From Sporosarcina sp. FSL W8-0480 (lineage in GTDB: Bacteria; Bacillota; Bacilli; Bacillales_A; Planococcaceae): DNA of 64,000 nt. The stretch spans positions 3,045,501 through 3,109,500 of the forward strand of contig NZ_CP150166.1 of assembly GCF_037963765.1 (NCBI RefSeq), written 5' to 3'. Under the pieces are notes generated by a model. That model did not search any database, was not told where the DNA came from, and was given only the letters and a program-made list of their open reading frames with translations. Shown here piece by piece: positions 49,269 to 57,396 of the stretch. A program made the translations under genes and the position numbers. Positions within the stretch are counted from its first letter, which is position 1. The number at the start of each line of letters is the position of its first letter.

Positions 49269-49342
49269 GTGGGCGTGATAGCCTTCGCAGGCAAAGCCAA
49301 CCCTTGATAAGGCTTGCTTCTCGGCATGGTACTCATGCCCAC
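49269..49342 (+). ncRNA. Structured segment after the IS110 transposase, copy A
   Basis: GTGGGCGTGA (49269-49278) pairs with TCATGCCCAC (49333-49342). Inside, GCCT-TCGC-AGGC forms a small hairpin and AAGCC...GGCTT another. AGCCTT just after the left arm could pair with AAGGCT just after the right arm, a pseudoknot-like arrangement. A diverged copy with compensating changes lies at 63080-63151. It starts 30 bases after the transposase stop. It could be part of the IS110 bridge RNA or a separate structured repeat. Confidence 0.5.
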
Positions 49343-49404
49343 AAAGGCTTCAAGTTAAGTTCCAACTACTCATCTATAATTGTCTTTAGTGAATCAAATT
49401 AAAA

Positions 49405-49590
49405 GGCATCTTTCCGGAGCGTAGACCACATAGAACAATGGTACGTGAGGCCTTACAGGACCTCGATGCACAGCGTAATGGGTCTTGTTCCATAAATACG
49501 GATAAAACGTTAAAGAGTAGAGTTTAAATGAAATAGGATGTATCCCTGTGGAATGAAAACACAAGACCTTTCACGCTACGGAAAGATGCC
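49405..49590 (+). ncRNA. Candidate structured RNA closed by a 17-bp stem, IS110 3' region
   Basis: GGCATCTTTCCGGAGCG (49405-49421) and CGCTACGGAAAGATGCC (49574-49590) pair at 16 of 17 positions across 186 bases. Inside, GGTCTTGT (~49484) pairs with ACAAGACC (49561-49568) and GAGGCC-TTACAG-GACCTC forms a hairpin. No reading frame crosses it. Position, length and structure fit a bridge RNA, which in the IS1111 subgroup lies downstream of the transposase; that family knowledge is recalled, and the assignment is inference. Confidence 0.5.
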
Positions 49591-49806
49591 ACTATAGAGT
49601 GTTCTGTGATTGTTGAGTTTCAAAAAAATGGTATTTCGGAACTTTGGTTTCGTGCGGCCAAAAATACATGAAACATAGCGTTTGACTTATTTCACATTAA
49701 GCGCTGTGCAACAAACTTTCATGACAATTCAACCAATTTGAATAAATATACAACACATTAAAATAAATACCAATCTAACAATATTATAGATTTATATTTA
49801 TACATT

Positions 49807-49876
49807 TGTAGTGAATTAACTGAATTCAATCACGCACAGGCACCTTAATAATCTGAATTCAATCACGAGGTACCTG
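49807..49876. repeat. Dispersed repeat, right arms (two copies)
   Basis: TGTAGTGAATTAACTGAATTC followed by a CACGCACAGGCACCT arm repeats the right half of the copy at 38269-38307. A second shorter arm, TCTGAATTCAATCACGAGG, follows at 49852-49876. They lie between the IS110 element and the DUF3100 unit. No gene is visible in 49240-49906. Confidence 0.75.
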
Positions 49877-49906
49877 AAAGCTATGAGAACTTGGTACTTG
49901 AAATTC

Positions 49907-50359
49907 TTAAATAATACCTTGGAATCGTAATATAATTTCTGCAATGACGGCAGATCCTAAAAATGTCCCGAGCATAACGAGAATTGCAACTATGATTGTT
50001 TTCCAACCAAGTTTGACAAAATCAGTCCAAGAACGTCCAATTGCAATTCCTGCGTAAGCGAGTATCGGTGTTGCGAGAGCTAATAGTTGCACATCGGTCG
50101 TCCACTGTACTACTTTTTCGGATCCAGGAAACCAAGGCATGGAAACAATGACCCCGATAATCGAAATATATGCGATACTCGGGAAGTTTATAGGGATCAG
50201 CTCTTTTAAGACAAATCCTGCCAAACAGATAAGAATGAGTGTAATCATTCCCGGTACAGCCTTAAGTGGAAGAATATCATAACCCGCCCAGTTGCCAAAA
50301 AGGGCAGTGATGCCAAAAATCCCTAACAACAATGTCCATTCTTGAATGTTTTTCAGCAT
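49907..50359 (-). CDS. Small membrane protein paired with DUF3100 protein
   Basis: A 150-aa protein with five hydrophobic segments (about 9-27, 33-52, 60-77, 92-107, 118-145). I do not recognise a firm family; proteins of this size lie next to DUF3100 genes and look like half of a two-part transporter. Its start overlaps the stop of the DUF3100 gene (TGATG), a strong sign of coupled translation. It probably forms a membrane complex with that protein to import or export a small acid linked to the dehydrogenases upstream; inferred. Confidence 0.8.
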   Translation of the reverse strand: MLKNIQEWTLLLGIFGITALFGNWAGYDILPLKAVPGMITLILICLAGFVLKELIPINFPSIAYISIIGVIVSMPWFPGSEKVVQWTTDVQLLALATPILAYAGIAIGRSWTDFVKLGWKTIIVAILVMLGTFLGSAVIAEIILRFQGII

Positions 50360-51159
50360 CAGTATCCCTCCTTATTGCGAGTCATTCGAGCATAGATTTT
50401 TTCTGTTAGTGGAAGTGCAATAAAGATACTTACCCACAAACCTGTAGAAAGCGACAGTAAGTTACTTGCCCCCGCAAACGCGACAATTTGAGATTCAAGT
50501 TCCGGAAATGCAGCAATTAGTGAACCACTTGCCGCCGCCATCATACTTCCACTTCCGACGCCTGATGCCATCGCAAACGATAGTGGGCTTAGCGGAGTAA
50601 TTGTAGCTAATAATCCAGATATGAGACCAAGGAATACTGCTCCAAACACTGTCCCAAAGATATACATAGCCATAACTCCCCGTCCTTCTGGTGAGTTAAT
50701 CCCGAATTTATCCATGATTAGGCCAACGTTCGGTTCACGGCCAATGGAGTGCGTCATTCCTATAGCCTCTCGTTTAAGGCCTAACCAAATTGCTACCGGT
50801 AATGCAAGGAAGATTGTCCCTAAGTTACCAAGCTCCTGCAATAATAATGCAGGCCCTGCCTCAATAATTTGCGGTAAAGATGGCCCAATAATGACCCCAA
50901 TTTTCGCTAACAACAAAGAAACACCTAAAACTATTATCGGTTCAGCATTTTTGGACTGCTTTTCTTTCACAACCGGTGTGAAATAAAGCACTAAACCAAT
51001 CACCAATGCATATAACATCGGTAATAATAGAATTACACCTGGCCCTACGGGAATTTTAAATGTACCAATCATTTCAGTGATAATTACAATACCTAATACA
51101 ATTGCATGCAACCGCCAATCTTTCCAAATCCCGGCAAGCGAATTCTCATTTCCAACCAT
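50359..51159 (-). CDS. DUF3100 membrane protein, putative transporter
   Basis: A 266-aa protein with seven to eight hydrophobic segments and DUF3100-like motifs such as GREPNVGLIMDKFGINSPEG and ASGVGSGSMMAAASGSL, a glycine/serine-rich re-entrant stretch typical of secondary carriers. There is no experimentally known function for the family that I can cite. It lies 36 bp after the dehydrogenase gene and overlaps the small membrane protein gene. The operon ALDH, beta-hydroxyacid dehydrogenase, DUF3100, small protein suggests uptake of a hydroxy acid or aldehyde precursor. Confidence 0.86.
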   Translation of the reverse strand: MVGNENSLAGIWKDWRLHAIVLGIVIITEMIGTFKIPVGPGVILLLPMLYALVIGLVLYFTPVVKEKQSKNAEPIIVLGVSLLLAKIGVIIGPSLPQIIEAGPALLLQELGNLGTIFLALPVAIWLGLKREAIGMTHSIGREPNVGLIMDKFGINSPEGRGVMAMYIFGTVFGAVFLGLISGLLATITPLSPLSFAMASGVGSGSMMAAASGSLIAAFPELESQIVAFAGASNLLSLSTGLWVSIFIALPLTEKIYARMTRNKEGY

Positions 51160-51195
51160 TCAAATCTCCCCCCATTTGTTTATTCCCCTAAAAAA

Positions 51196-52077
51196 TCAAG
51201 TTTTTGCTTCTTGCTCAATCAATTCCGCTATAGCTGACGAATCACGTCTGCCATGGCCTGTCGCATTCGCCCGGTTAAACAACTCATGCGATGCATCACT
51301 AATTGCTGTAGACACCCCTACTTCTGTTGCCAGCTTCTGATACAGAGATAAATCCTTCAACATGTTGGCAAGAGAAAATGTAACATTGTCATACGTTTCA
51401 TGAAGTATGGAAGGTCCGAACACATCCATTACTTTTGTTTGCGCGGAGCCCTTTTGAAAAAGTTCCCTCAACTTTTCTTTCGATATACCCGCCTTTTCTC
51501 CAGTTAGTAAAGCTTCCCCTAACAGTGATATGATTCCTCCAACAACCATGTTATTGCACAACTTGACAATTTGCCCTGCTCCGCTTGACCCCAAGTATTC
51601 AACATGTTTCCCCATTGCTTGAAGTACCGAAGAAACCTTCTGAAAAGTCAGGTCTGAACCGCCGACCATTATGGTGAGCGTTCCTGAACTTGCGCCCTCA
51701 GGTCCACCACTCACCGGACAATCAAAATAAGATATACCAACAGATCTTGCCAATTCCTCAAGCTTTCTTGTCGTCGCAACGTCATTCGTACTCATATCCA
51801 GCACAGCACTTCCGGGCTTCATAAAATGCAAGGCCCCTTCATATTCATTCGACAGGACACTTTCCACTAAATCCGTTGTTGGCAAAGATAAGATGACTAC
51901 ATCGCACGCCTTGGCAAGCAATGGAACTGTAGCAGCTCCACTCCCTCCTTGTGCTATGACACGTTCAACTGCTTGCGGATTCGTATCGTATACCGTGACT
52001 TCATAACCTTTGCGAAGTAAATTCGTTGCAATCCCATATCCCATTAGTCCGCATCCAATCACGCCTATCTTCTTCAT
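51196..52077 (-). CDS. Beta-hydroxyacid dehydrogenase (HIBADH / tartronate semialdehyde reductase family)
   Basis: About 293 aa. Rossmann motif GVIGCGLMGYGIATNLL, the substrate loop DCPVSGGPEGASSGTL, catalytic-lysine segment GAGQIVKLCNN and the DLSLYQKLATEVGV segment are all standard. It reversibly oxidises a 3-hydroxy acid with NAD(P). The frame extends to 52119, but ATG at 52077 has TGGAGGAAATC upstream and gives the family start MKKIGVIG. It follows the aldehyde dehydrogenase gene, so the pair may convert a 3-hydroxy acid to its semialdehyde and then to an acid or acyl-CoA. Confidence 0.92.
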   Translation of the reverse strand: MKKIGVIGCGLMGYGIATNLLRKGYEVTVYDTNPQAVERVIAQGGSGAATVPLLAKACDVVILSLPTTDLVESVLSNEYEGALHFMKPGSAVLDMSTNDVATTRKLEELARSVGISYFDCPVSGGPEGASSGTLTIMVGGSDLTFQKVSSVLQAMGKHVEYLGSSGAGQIVKLCNNMVVGGIISLLGEALLTGEKAGISKEKLRELFQKGSAQTKVMDVFGPSILHETYDNVTFSLANMLKDLSLYQKLATEVGVSTAISDASHELFNRANATGHGRRDSSAIAELIEQEAKT

Positions 52078-52120
52078 AAGATTTCCTCCAGTCATTCCTA
52101 TCTGACAATCCCCTCCCATT

Positions 52121-53569
52121 TCAAGGCCTAATATACACCGTTTTGTAATCCGTCCAGAAATCTAATGTTGTTGATCCCTGCTCGCGCGGTCCAATACTGG
52201 ATGCCTTCTTACCACCGAACGGATACTGATTCTCAAAATAGTTGGAAGGGATATTCACATGGGTTACACCTGATTCAATAGTACGAATGAAGTGGAAAGC
52301 TTTCTTTAAGTCATTCGTATAGATTGTCGATGACAGACCAAATTCGCTATCATTCGCAAGTGTTAGTGCTTCTTCATACGTATCTACAACACTCATGCCT
52401 ATGACCGGTCCAAAAATCTCTTCTTTGAAAATAGTCATCTCTGGCGTAACACCACTAAACAATGTTGGAGCAACGAAATATCCTGCGTCAAGGCCATTTT
52501 CTGTCAATTGCTGTCCACCGCATTCTAGTATTGCACCCTCGTCAATTGCCGTTTTCACATAGTGTAAATACTTCTTTAATTGGCCTTCATCAACGACTGG
52601 TCCGTTGTCGACACCTTCCATAAATCCATTGCCTATCTTCAATCTTCTAACTCTTGCAATAAGTTTTTTCGTCAACTCTTCTGCAATCGGACGAAGTACG
52701 ATTAGACGACTTGTACCTGTGCAACGCTGTCCATTGTCCAAAAATCCACTGACAATTAAGTTCTCCACCGTTTCATCGATATCTGCATCTTCAAGTACAA
52801 TCGATGCGTTCTTCCCCCCCATTTCCGCTTGTATTTTAGCACCACGTTCACTAACGGCCTTTCCAAGAGCAAGCCCGACTTGTGTAGACCCAGTGAACGA
52901 TACTGCTTTGATCTTTTCATGACTGCCAATTGCATTTCCGATTACTCCACCGGGACCTGTCACCATATTTATCACACCTGGGGGAACACCAGCTTGTTCG
53001 AATAACTCCATAATCCTTACGCTAATCAATGATGTATTGCTTGCAGGTTTAAAAATCACCGTATTCCCCGCGACAATCGCAGGCGCAATCTTCCATATAC
53101 CAATTCCAAGAGGGAAATTGTAAGGAGCAATCACGCCAACTACTCCAAGCGGTTCACGGATTGTGTACGCAAAAATCCCCGGATCATGCGAGGGAACTGT
53201 TTCACCAGTCATCCGAGTTGCTTCTCCACTGAATTGCTTCATCGCTTCAATCGTTTTCCGTACTTCCCCATTTGCCTCTCTGAACGACTTTCCGACTTCT
53301 TTCGTAATAATAGTAGCCAATTCTTCTTGCTGATCTTCGAGCAACCGAATGAGGTTGAATAACACATCTCCGCGAGTAGGTGAGGAAGTATTCGCCCAAT
53401 TTGGGAACGCATCCTCCGCAGCTTGAATTGCTCGATTTACATCCGCTTCATTCGACTTTTGGAAATATCCCAACACCTCTTGGGTTGCAGGATTCAGGCT
53501 TGTATACGTTTCGTTCGTGTTTGAGGGCACCCATTCCCCATTAATATAATTATGATAAATAAGACCCAT
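52121..53569 (-). CDS. Aldehyde dehydrogenase
   Basis: A 482-aa NAD(P)-dependent enzyme. Active-site Cys lies in LDNGQRCTGTSR (about 280), the general-base Glu in AEMGGKNASIVLEDAD (about 250), and the cofactor loop FTGSTQVG upstream. The EEIFGPVIGMSVVDTYEEAL segment is typical. It resembles 2-oxoglutarate semialdehyde / benzaldehyde-type ALDHs (group with GGKN), but substrate choice is not certain. The frame is open to 53602; ATG at 53569 (MGLIYHNYINGEW) has AAGGGG upstream. It is first in the minus-strand unit, divergent from the symporter unit. Confidence 0.93.
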   Translation of the reverse strand: MGLIYHNYINGEWVPSNTNETYTSLNPATQEVLGYFQKSNEADVNRAIQAAEDAFPNWANTSSPTRGDVLFNLIRLLEDQQEELATIITKEVGKSFREANGEVRKTIEAMKQFSGEATRMTGETVPSHDPGIFAYTIREPLGVVGVIAPYNFPLGIGIWKIAPAIVAGNTVIFKPASNTSLISVRIMELFEQAGVPPGVINMVTGPGGVIGNAIGSHEKIKAVSFTGSTQVGLALGKAVSERGAKIQAEMGGKNASIVLEDADIDETVENLIVSGFLDNGQRCTGTSRLIVLRPIAEELTKKLIARVRRLKIGNGFMEGVDNGPVVDEGQLKKYLHYVKTAIDEGAILECGGQQLTENGLDAGYFVAPTLFSGVTPEMTIFKEEIFGPVIGMSVVDTYEEALTLANDSEFGLSSTIYTNDLKKAFHFIRTIESGVTHVNIPSNYFENQYPFGGKKASSIGPREQGSTTLDFWTDYKTVYIRP

Positions 53570-53688
53570 ATATACACCCCTTCTATCATACTTGTCCTCC
53601 ATTGATATGCTATCTTCTATAAAAAAATAACAATTGACTCTTTTGGGTTATGACAAAAATGTACAAACACCGAAAAGCGGCACTATTA

Positions 53689-53717
53689 TTGACATTCCGC
53701 CTTTTTTCTTATATATT
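53689..53717 (+). promoter_or_regulatory. Promoter of the symporter unit
   Basis: TTGACA (53689-53694), a 17-base spacer and TATATT (53712-53717) form a near-consensus sigma-A promoter, 39 bases before the 36-aa gene. Confidence 0.7.
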
Positions 53718-53755
53718 TGGATATATATTTCGTATTACGAAGGAGTTGAGATGAA

Positions 53756-53866
53756 TTGGATATTTGGTTGAAAACAATCATTTTTTTAAGTCCAGCCGTA
53801 ATTGGCATTTTGGGGTCAATTATTTTTTTCTACCAAACAAAGCCTAAAGTCGTAGAAAGGAAGTAA
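53756..53866 (+). CDS. 36-aa membrane protein, putative symporter accessory protein
   Basis: A TTG-started frame preceded by AAGGAG at ten bases. The product has one membrane helix (FLSPAVIGILGSIIFFYQ) and a basic tail, KPKVVERK. Small single-helix proteins often lie right before sodium-solute symporter genes and are annotated as symporter small accessory proteins; size, topology and position fit. It ends 26 bases before the symporter start, in the same transcript from the promoter at 53689. Confidence 0.7.
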   Translation: MDIWLKTIIFLSPAVIGILGSIIFFYQTKPKVVERK

Positions 53867-53892
53867 AGTAGATTAGATTAGGGGGGATAGAT

Positions 53893-55341
53893 TTGTTTAA
53901 CGTCATTATTTTTAGTTTTTATATTGTAATGTTATTGGTGATTGGTTTTATTACATACTCTAAAACGAAGTCATCTGTTGACTATTCATTAGCGGGACGG
54001 ACAAACAATAAATGGGTGACGGCAATTTCCGCATCGTCTTCTGATATGAGTGGTTGGTTATTATTAGGTTTGCCGGGATTAGCTTTTATTTCTGGGTATG
54101 GGGCGATTTGGACACTGTTCGGTTTGATTCTTGGGTCATTATTCAACTGGACAGTTGTTGCTAATCGACTTAGAACAATTACTGCGCATTATGATGCGGT
54201 TTCACTTGCCGAGTTTTTCGAAAAGAGGGTAAACGATAAAAAAGGCCTGATTGCTATTTTATCTGCCATTATTATTGTTTTATTTATGATCATTAATGCA
54301 TCAGCGGAGATTATCGGTAGTGGTAAGCTTCTTACGGAGGCATTTGGATTAACATATACAACCGGTATTGTTATTTCTTTAATCGTCGTCTTAATTTATA
54401 CGTTTTTAGGTGGCTATCTGGCGGTGAGTTGGAGCAACTTGATACAGGGGACAATAATGTTGATTGCACTTCTTGTTGTTCCAATAGCTGGTATCCTATC
54501 GATTGGTGGGGTGAATAATCTTTTCGATTCAATTCAGTCGATTGATCCGAATATGTTGACCTTTACGGGCGGTGATGCGGCGGCCTTTGCAATATTCGGT
54601 TTCGTAATTAGTGGATTGGGAATCGGAGTCGGCTATCCAGGGCAGCCGCATGTCCTGACAAGTTTCATGGCCATTAAAAATCCAGATGAGACAAGACATT
54701 CCACAGTAATTGCAATTACTTGGATAGCGCTTACAACGTATGGAGCAGTACTCATCGGTATGATTGGTCGAGTGCTTGCCCCTGACATTGCGGATCCTGA
54801 AACGGTATTTCTCGCCATGACAAAGGTATTGTTTTCAAGCAACACCATTGGATTATTCGCAGCCGCTGTGATGGCCGCCATTTTATCATCAGTTAGTGCA
54901 TATTTGTTAGTAGCTGGGGCTTCTGTATCTACTAATGTCTATCGGAAGTTTAAAAAGGAAAACCAAAATTCATTAATTGTAGAAAGAATTTCTGTTTTTG
55001 TAATTGGTGTCCTTGCATTCGTCATGTCCATGGCTGGCGGAGTAGTCTTCGAAGTCGCACTGTTTGCTTGGGGTGGTTTGGCAGCAAGTTTCGGTCCCTT
55101 TATACTTGCATCTCTTTATTGGAAAAAGCTTAACTATAAAGGCGCCGTTTGGAGTATGATTGTCGGAATGGTTGTGAACCTGATCTGGTATTATAGCGGT
55201 TTGTCCGACTATGTTTACGAGTTAATACCTGCCATCATATTGAGTACATTAACTCTGATCATTGTCAGCTTAGCCACAAAAGGGCCGGACGAGAAGACTC
55301 AAAAGTCGTACGAGGGATATTTACAATCTATTAAAAAGTGA
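53893..55341 (+). CDS. Sodium:solute symporter family protein (PutP-like)
   Basis: A 482-aa member of the SSS family with about 13 helices. The PutP-type start DYSLAGRTNNKWVTAISASSSDMSGWLLLGLPG and the SWSNLIQGTIMLIALL segment are characteristic. The start codon is TTG after GGGGGGATAG. It may import proline or another small solute with Na+. Downstream, overlapping by a few bases or adjacent, is an acetamidase/formamidase gene, so the true substrate may be an amide. Confidence 0.92.
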   Translation: MFNVIIFSFYIVMLLVIGFITYSKTKSSVDYSLAGRTNNKWVTAISASSSDMSGWLLLGLPGLAFISGYGAIWTLFGLILGSLFNWTVVANRLRTITAHYDAVSLAEFFEKRVNDKKGLIAILSAIIIVLFMIINASAEIIGSGKLLTEAFGLTYTTGIVISLIVVLIYTFLGGYLAVSWSNLIQGTIMLIALLVVPIAGILSIGGVNNLFDSIQSIDPNMLTFTGGDAAAFAIFGFVISGLGIGVGYPGQPHVLTSFMAIKNPDETRHSTVIAITWIALTTYGAVLIGMIGRVLAPDIADPETVFLAMTKVLFSSNTIGLFAAAVMAAILSSVSAYLLVAGASVSTNVYRKFKKENQNSLIVERISVFVIGVLAFVMSMAGGVVFEVALFAWGGLAASFGPFILASLYWKKLNYKGAVWSMIVGMVVNLIWYYSGLSDYVYELIPAIILSTLTLIIVSLATKGPDEKTQKSYEGYLQSIKK

Positions 55342-55355
55342 AAGTAGGGATATCT

Positions 55356-56258
55356 ATGAAGAAACTTTCAGCTAAGGATAATACAATTTTCGCATTCTCA
55401 AAAAACAACGAACCGGCTATTTATGTAGACAGCGGTGAAACGATCGAAGTCGAAACGATGGATGGACTGTCCAATCAAATTCGGGAGGAAAAGGATACGA
55501 TTGAGGCACTTGATTGGAATCGGGTTAACCCAGCCACAGGTCCCATTTACGTAAATCAAGCGAAAAAAGGCGATACACTAAAGATTACAATCGAAAAGAT
55601 CAATATTGATAACCAAGGAGTACTACTAACAGGACCTAATCTCGGGATGTTAGGCGATGAAATTGGCGAAATGACCAAAAGGATCGTTCAGATTAAAGAC
55701 GATCAAGTCATCTTCAATAATAAACTTTCATTTCCTATCACTAAGATGATCGGCGTGATCGGTGTGGCACCGGAACACAAAGATATTCCTTGCGGCACAC
55801 CTGATTCACATGGTGGAAATATGGATACTACGATTATTAAAGAAGAATCCGTCCTGTATTTACCTGTTTTTGTCGACGGGGCCTTGCTTGCCTTAGGAGA
55901 TTTTCACGGAGCAATGGGTGACGGTGAAATCTGCGGAACCGGAGTAGAGATTGCGGGCTCCGCTGTCTTGAAGATCGAAGTAGTAAAAGACCACACCATT
56001 GAACATCCAATCGTAAAATATGAAGAAGGTATTTCTTTCATTGTTTCAAAGGAAACATTGGACGACTCAGTTAAAGAAGCAACGAAACAAGCCGTCCACT
56101 TCCTAAAGGACAACACGGATTTAAGTCTCGAAGACGCTGCTATGCTGATGAGCGCAGTTGGTCAGGCGCAAATCAGCCAAGTGGTTGACCCCTTAATGAC
56201 AGCACGTTTCTTAATTCCACAATTTGTATTAGATACGTATGAAATTAAATCGTTCTGA
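55356..56258 (+). CDS. Acetamidase/formamidase family protein
   Basis: About 300 aa. Family segments: ETIEVETMDGLSNQI, WNRVNPATGPIYVNQAKKGD, IPCGTPDSHGGNMDTT and LGDFHGAMGDGEICGTGVEI, the last two supplying metal-binding and active-site residues. It hydrolyses formamide, acetamide or related amides to the acid and ammonia. The frame is open to a GTG at 55338, but ATG at 55356 with GTAGGGA upstream gives the usual start. It is co-transcribed with the SSS symporter, which probably imports its substrate or removes a product. It ends with a terminator at 56284. Confidence 0.92.
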   Translation: MKKLSAKDNTIFAFSKNNEPAIYVDSGETIEVETMDGLSNQIREEKDTIEALDWNRVNPATGPIYVNQAKKGDTLKITIEKINIDNQGVLLTGPNLGMLGDEIGEMTKRIVQIKDDQVIFNNKLSFPITKMIGVIGVAPEHKDIPCGTPDSHGGNMDTTIIKEESVLYLPVFVDGALLALGDFHGAMGDGEICGTGVEIAGSAVLKIEVVKDHTIEHPIVKYEEGISFIVSKETLDDSVKEATKQAVHFLKDNTDLSLEDAAMLMSAVGQAQISQVVDPLMTARFLIPQFVLDTYEIKSF

Positions 56259-56283
56259 TGCTGTATGAAAGTAAGCAAAACGA

Positions 56284-56318
56284 ATGGCCCCTATCAATTT
56301 ATTGACGGGGGCCATTTT
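56284..56318 (+). terminator. Terminator of the symporter-amidase unit
   Basis: AATGGCCCC and GGGGCCATT, with a 15-base loop, followed by TTG. Lies about 25 bases after the amidase stop. Confidence 0.8.
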
Positions 56319-56330
56319 GACGTTAGTTAC

Positions 56331-56452
56331 AATTCAGCCGTGCACACGTACCTAAAACACCTCCCGCATTTTCCGTAACAACTGTTCCCGCCTTTTCTTC
56401 ACACCCGACACGGAAATACCAAACCTCTTTGTTTTTGAGGTACCTTTACAAA
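56331..56452. repeat. Dispersed repeat arms, degraded
   Basis: AATTCAGCCGTGCACACGTAC at 56331 resembles the right arm of the repeat at 38294, and TTGAGGTACCTTTACAAAA at 56434 resembles the left arm in reverse. They flank about 80 bases of sequence with no visible gene. Confidence 0.5.
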
Positions 56453-56456
56453 ACGC

Positions 56457-57107
56457 TCATGCCGCATTCTCAATAATTTGCTGAATATATTCCATTGTTT
56501 TCTGCTCGGCTTCTTCCAATGTGTAGTCCATTCGATTGTTTAATATATTTGTTAGCATCCCTTGCCATAGCAATATTGTCATTTCGTTGAGAGAATCGAC
56601 TAATTGCTCGTTGATTTGTCCTTCTTTTGCCGCTTGCTGCAGTAGTGATTTCCCGCGTTTTGTTACGTTCCGTTCAAAGAGGATCGGTTTCAATTCATCG
56701 GGGATGTGGATCAGGTCCGATGGGTACATTTCGTAATAGCGTTCGATCAGCGTTTCGGGATGGTCGTCGAGATCCATGATGAATACCGCGTGGAAAATGG
56801 CGGGTTGCTGGAAGGAATGTTTGCAGAAACACTCCCATGATAGAATATATTTCTCCAAAGGGGTCTTTCCCCTGTTCATATAGACCGAGACGTCGTCCGT
56901 ATATCCTTTCAGTAGCTTCATGGATGCGAAGAAGATCAGATGTGACACTTCTTTAAAATAGTTGTAAATGGTGGCACTGTTGTATCCGGCACGGTCGGCG
57001 ACTTTCCGAATGGTTACTTGATCGATGCCTTCTTCCTCTATAATTTCAACGGTTGCTTCGATGAAATACTTCCACATTCTACTCATTTGAATTTTTTTAT
57101 TGCCCAT
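56457..57107 (-). CDS. TetR family transcriptional regulator
   Basis: A 216-aa regulator. The N-terminal helix-turn-helix (about 14-60) contains IDQVTIRKVADRAGYNSATIYNYF, the TetR signature. The C-terminal ligand domain (about 70-210) is not assignable. It is divergent from the BCCT-transporter unit and shares a 275-bp intergenic region with palindromes AATAATCATGATTA; a second copy of that palindrome precedes the M24 gene, so it probably regulates both. Its inducer may be the transported compound. Confidence 0.9.
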   Translation of the reverse strand: MGNKKIQMSRMWKYFIEATVEIIEEEGIDQVTIRKVADRAGYNSATIYNYFKEVSHLIFFASMKLLKGYTDDVSVYMNRGKTPLEKYILSWECFCKHSFQQPAIFHAVFIMDLDDHPETLIERYYEMYPSDLIHIPDELKPILFERNVTKRGKSLLQQAAKEGQINEQLVDSLNEMTILLWQGMLTNILNNRMDYTLEEAEQKTMEYIQQIIENAA

Positions 57108-57237
57108 ACCTTTACACCCCGTCTTTTCGTTTATACAATTCTCATTTTATATCAGTATACAATATTTACATATTTGTTTTTCGAGAATTCGATTGTTCTT
57201 ACTATTTTACTGTGATAGAATAATCATCATTAATAAA

Positions 57238-57249
57238 TAATCATGATTA
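57238..57249. promoter_or_regulatory. Palindrome TAATCATGATTA, candidate TetR operator
   Basis: A perfect 12-bp palindrome in the TetR-BCCT intergenic region. The same palindrome, one base longer on each side, lies at 61034-61047 before the M24 gene. A half-like ATAATCATCATTAAT is at 57219-57233. Confidence 0.55.
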
Positions 57250-57327
57250 GTATATCTTATCTGATTATTGGTGTCATATAAAATTAGTGCAACAAGTTTT
57301 TTCAACAAGCAACAATCGATGTTTTGT

Positions 57328-57341
57328 TGAAAGCGGTTGCA
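57328..57341 (+). promoter_or_regulatory. Candidate cre (CcpA) site before the BCCT gene
   Basis: TGAAAGCGGTTGCA matches the consensus TGWAARCGYTWNCW at 13 of 14 positions, ~56 bp before the start codon. It suggests repression of the unit by preferred sugars. Confidence 0.5.
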
Positions 57342-57396
57342 GTGGTGGATGATGACCAAGTACTAGTGTTAGAAATTAAAAATGGGAGTGGTGAAA

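Larger units (their letters stand above)
47718..49703 (+). mobile_element. IS110-family insertion sequence, inserted in a dispersed repeat
   Basis: The element contains a DEDD-type transposase and an unusually long 3' noncoding region. Boundaries are estimated. To the left, TTGTAAAGGTACCT at 47705-47717 matches the left arm of the dispersed repeat of 38198; to the right, CTGTGCAACAAAC near 49704 and TGAATTCAATCACGCACAGG at 49820 resemble its continuation and right arm. So the element seems to have landed within one repeat copy. IS110-family elements are known to insert without classical inverted repeats and often into palindromic repeats. Ends were not proven. Confidence 0.6.
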
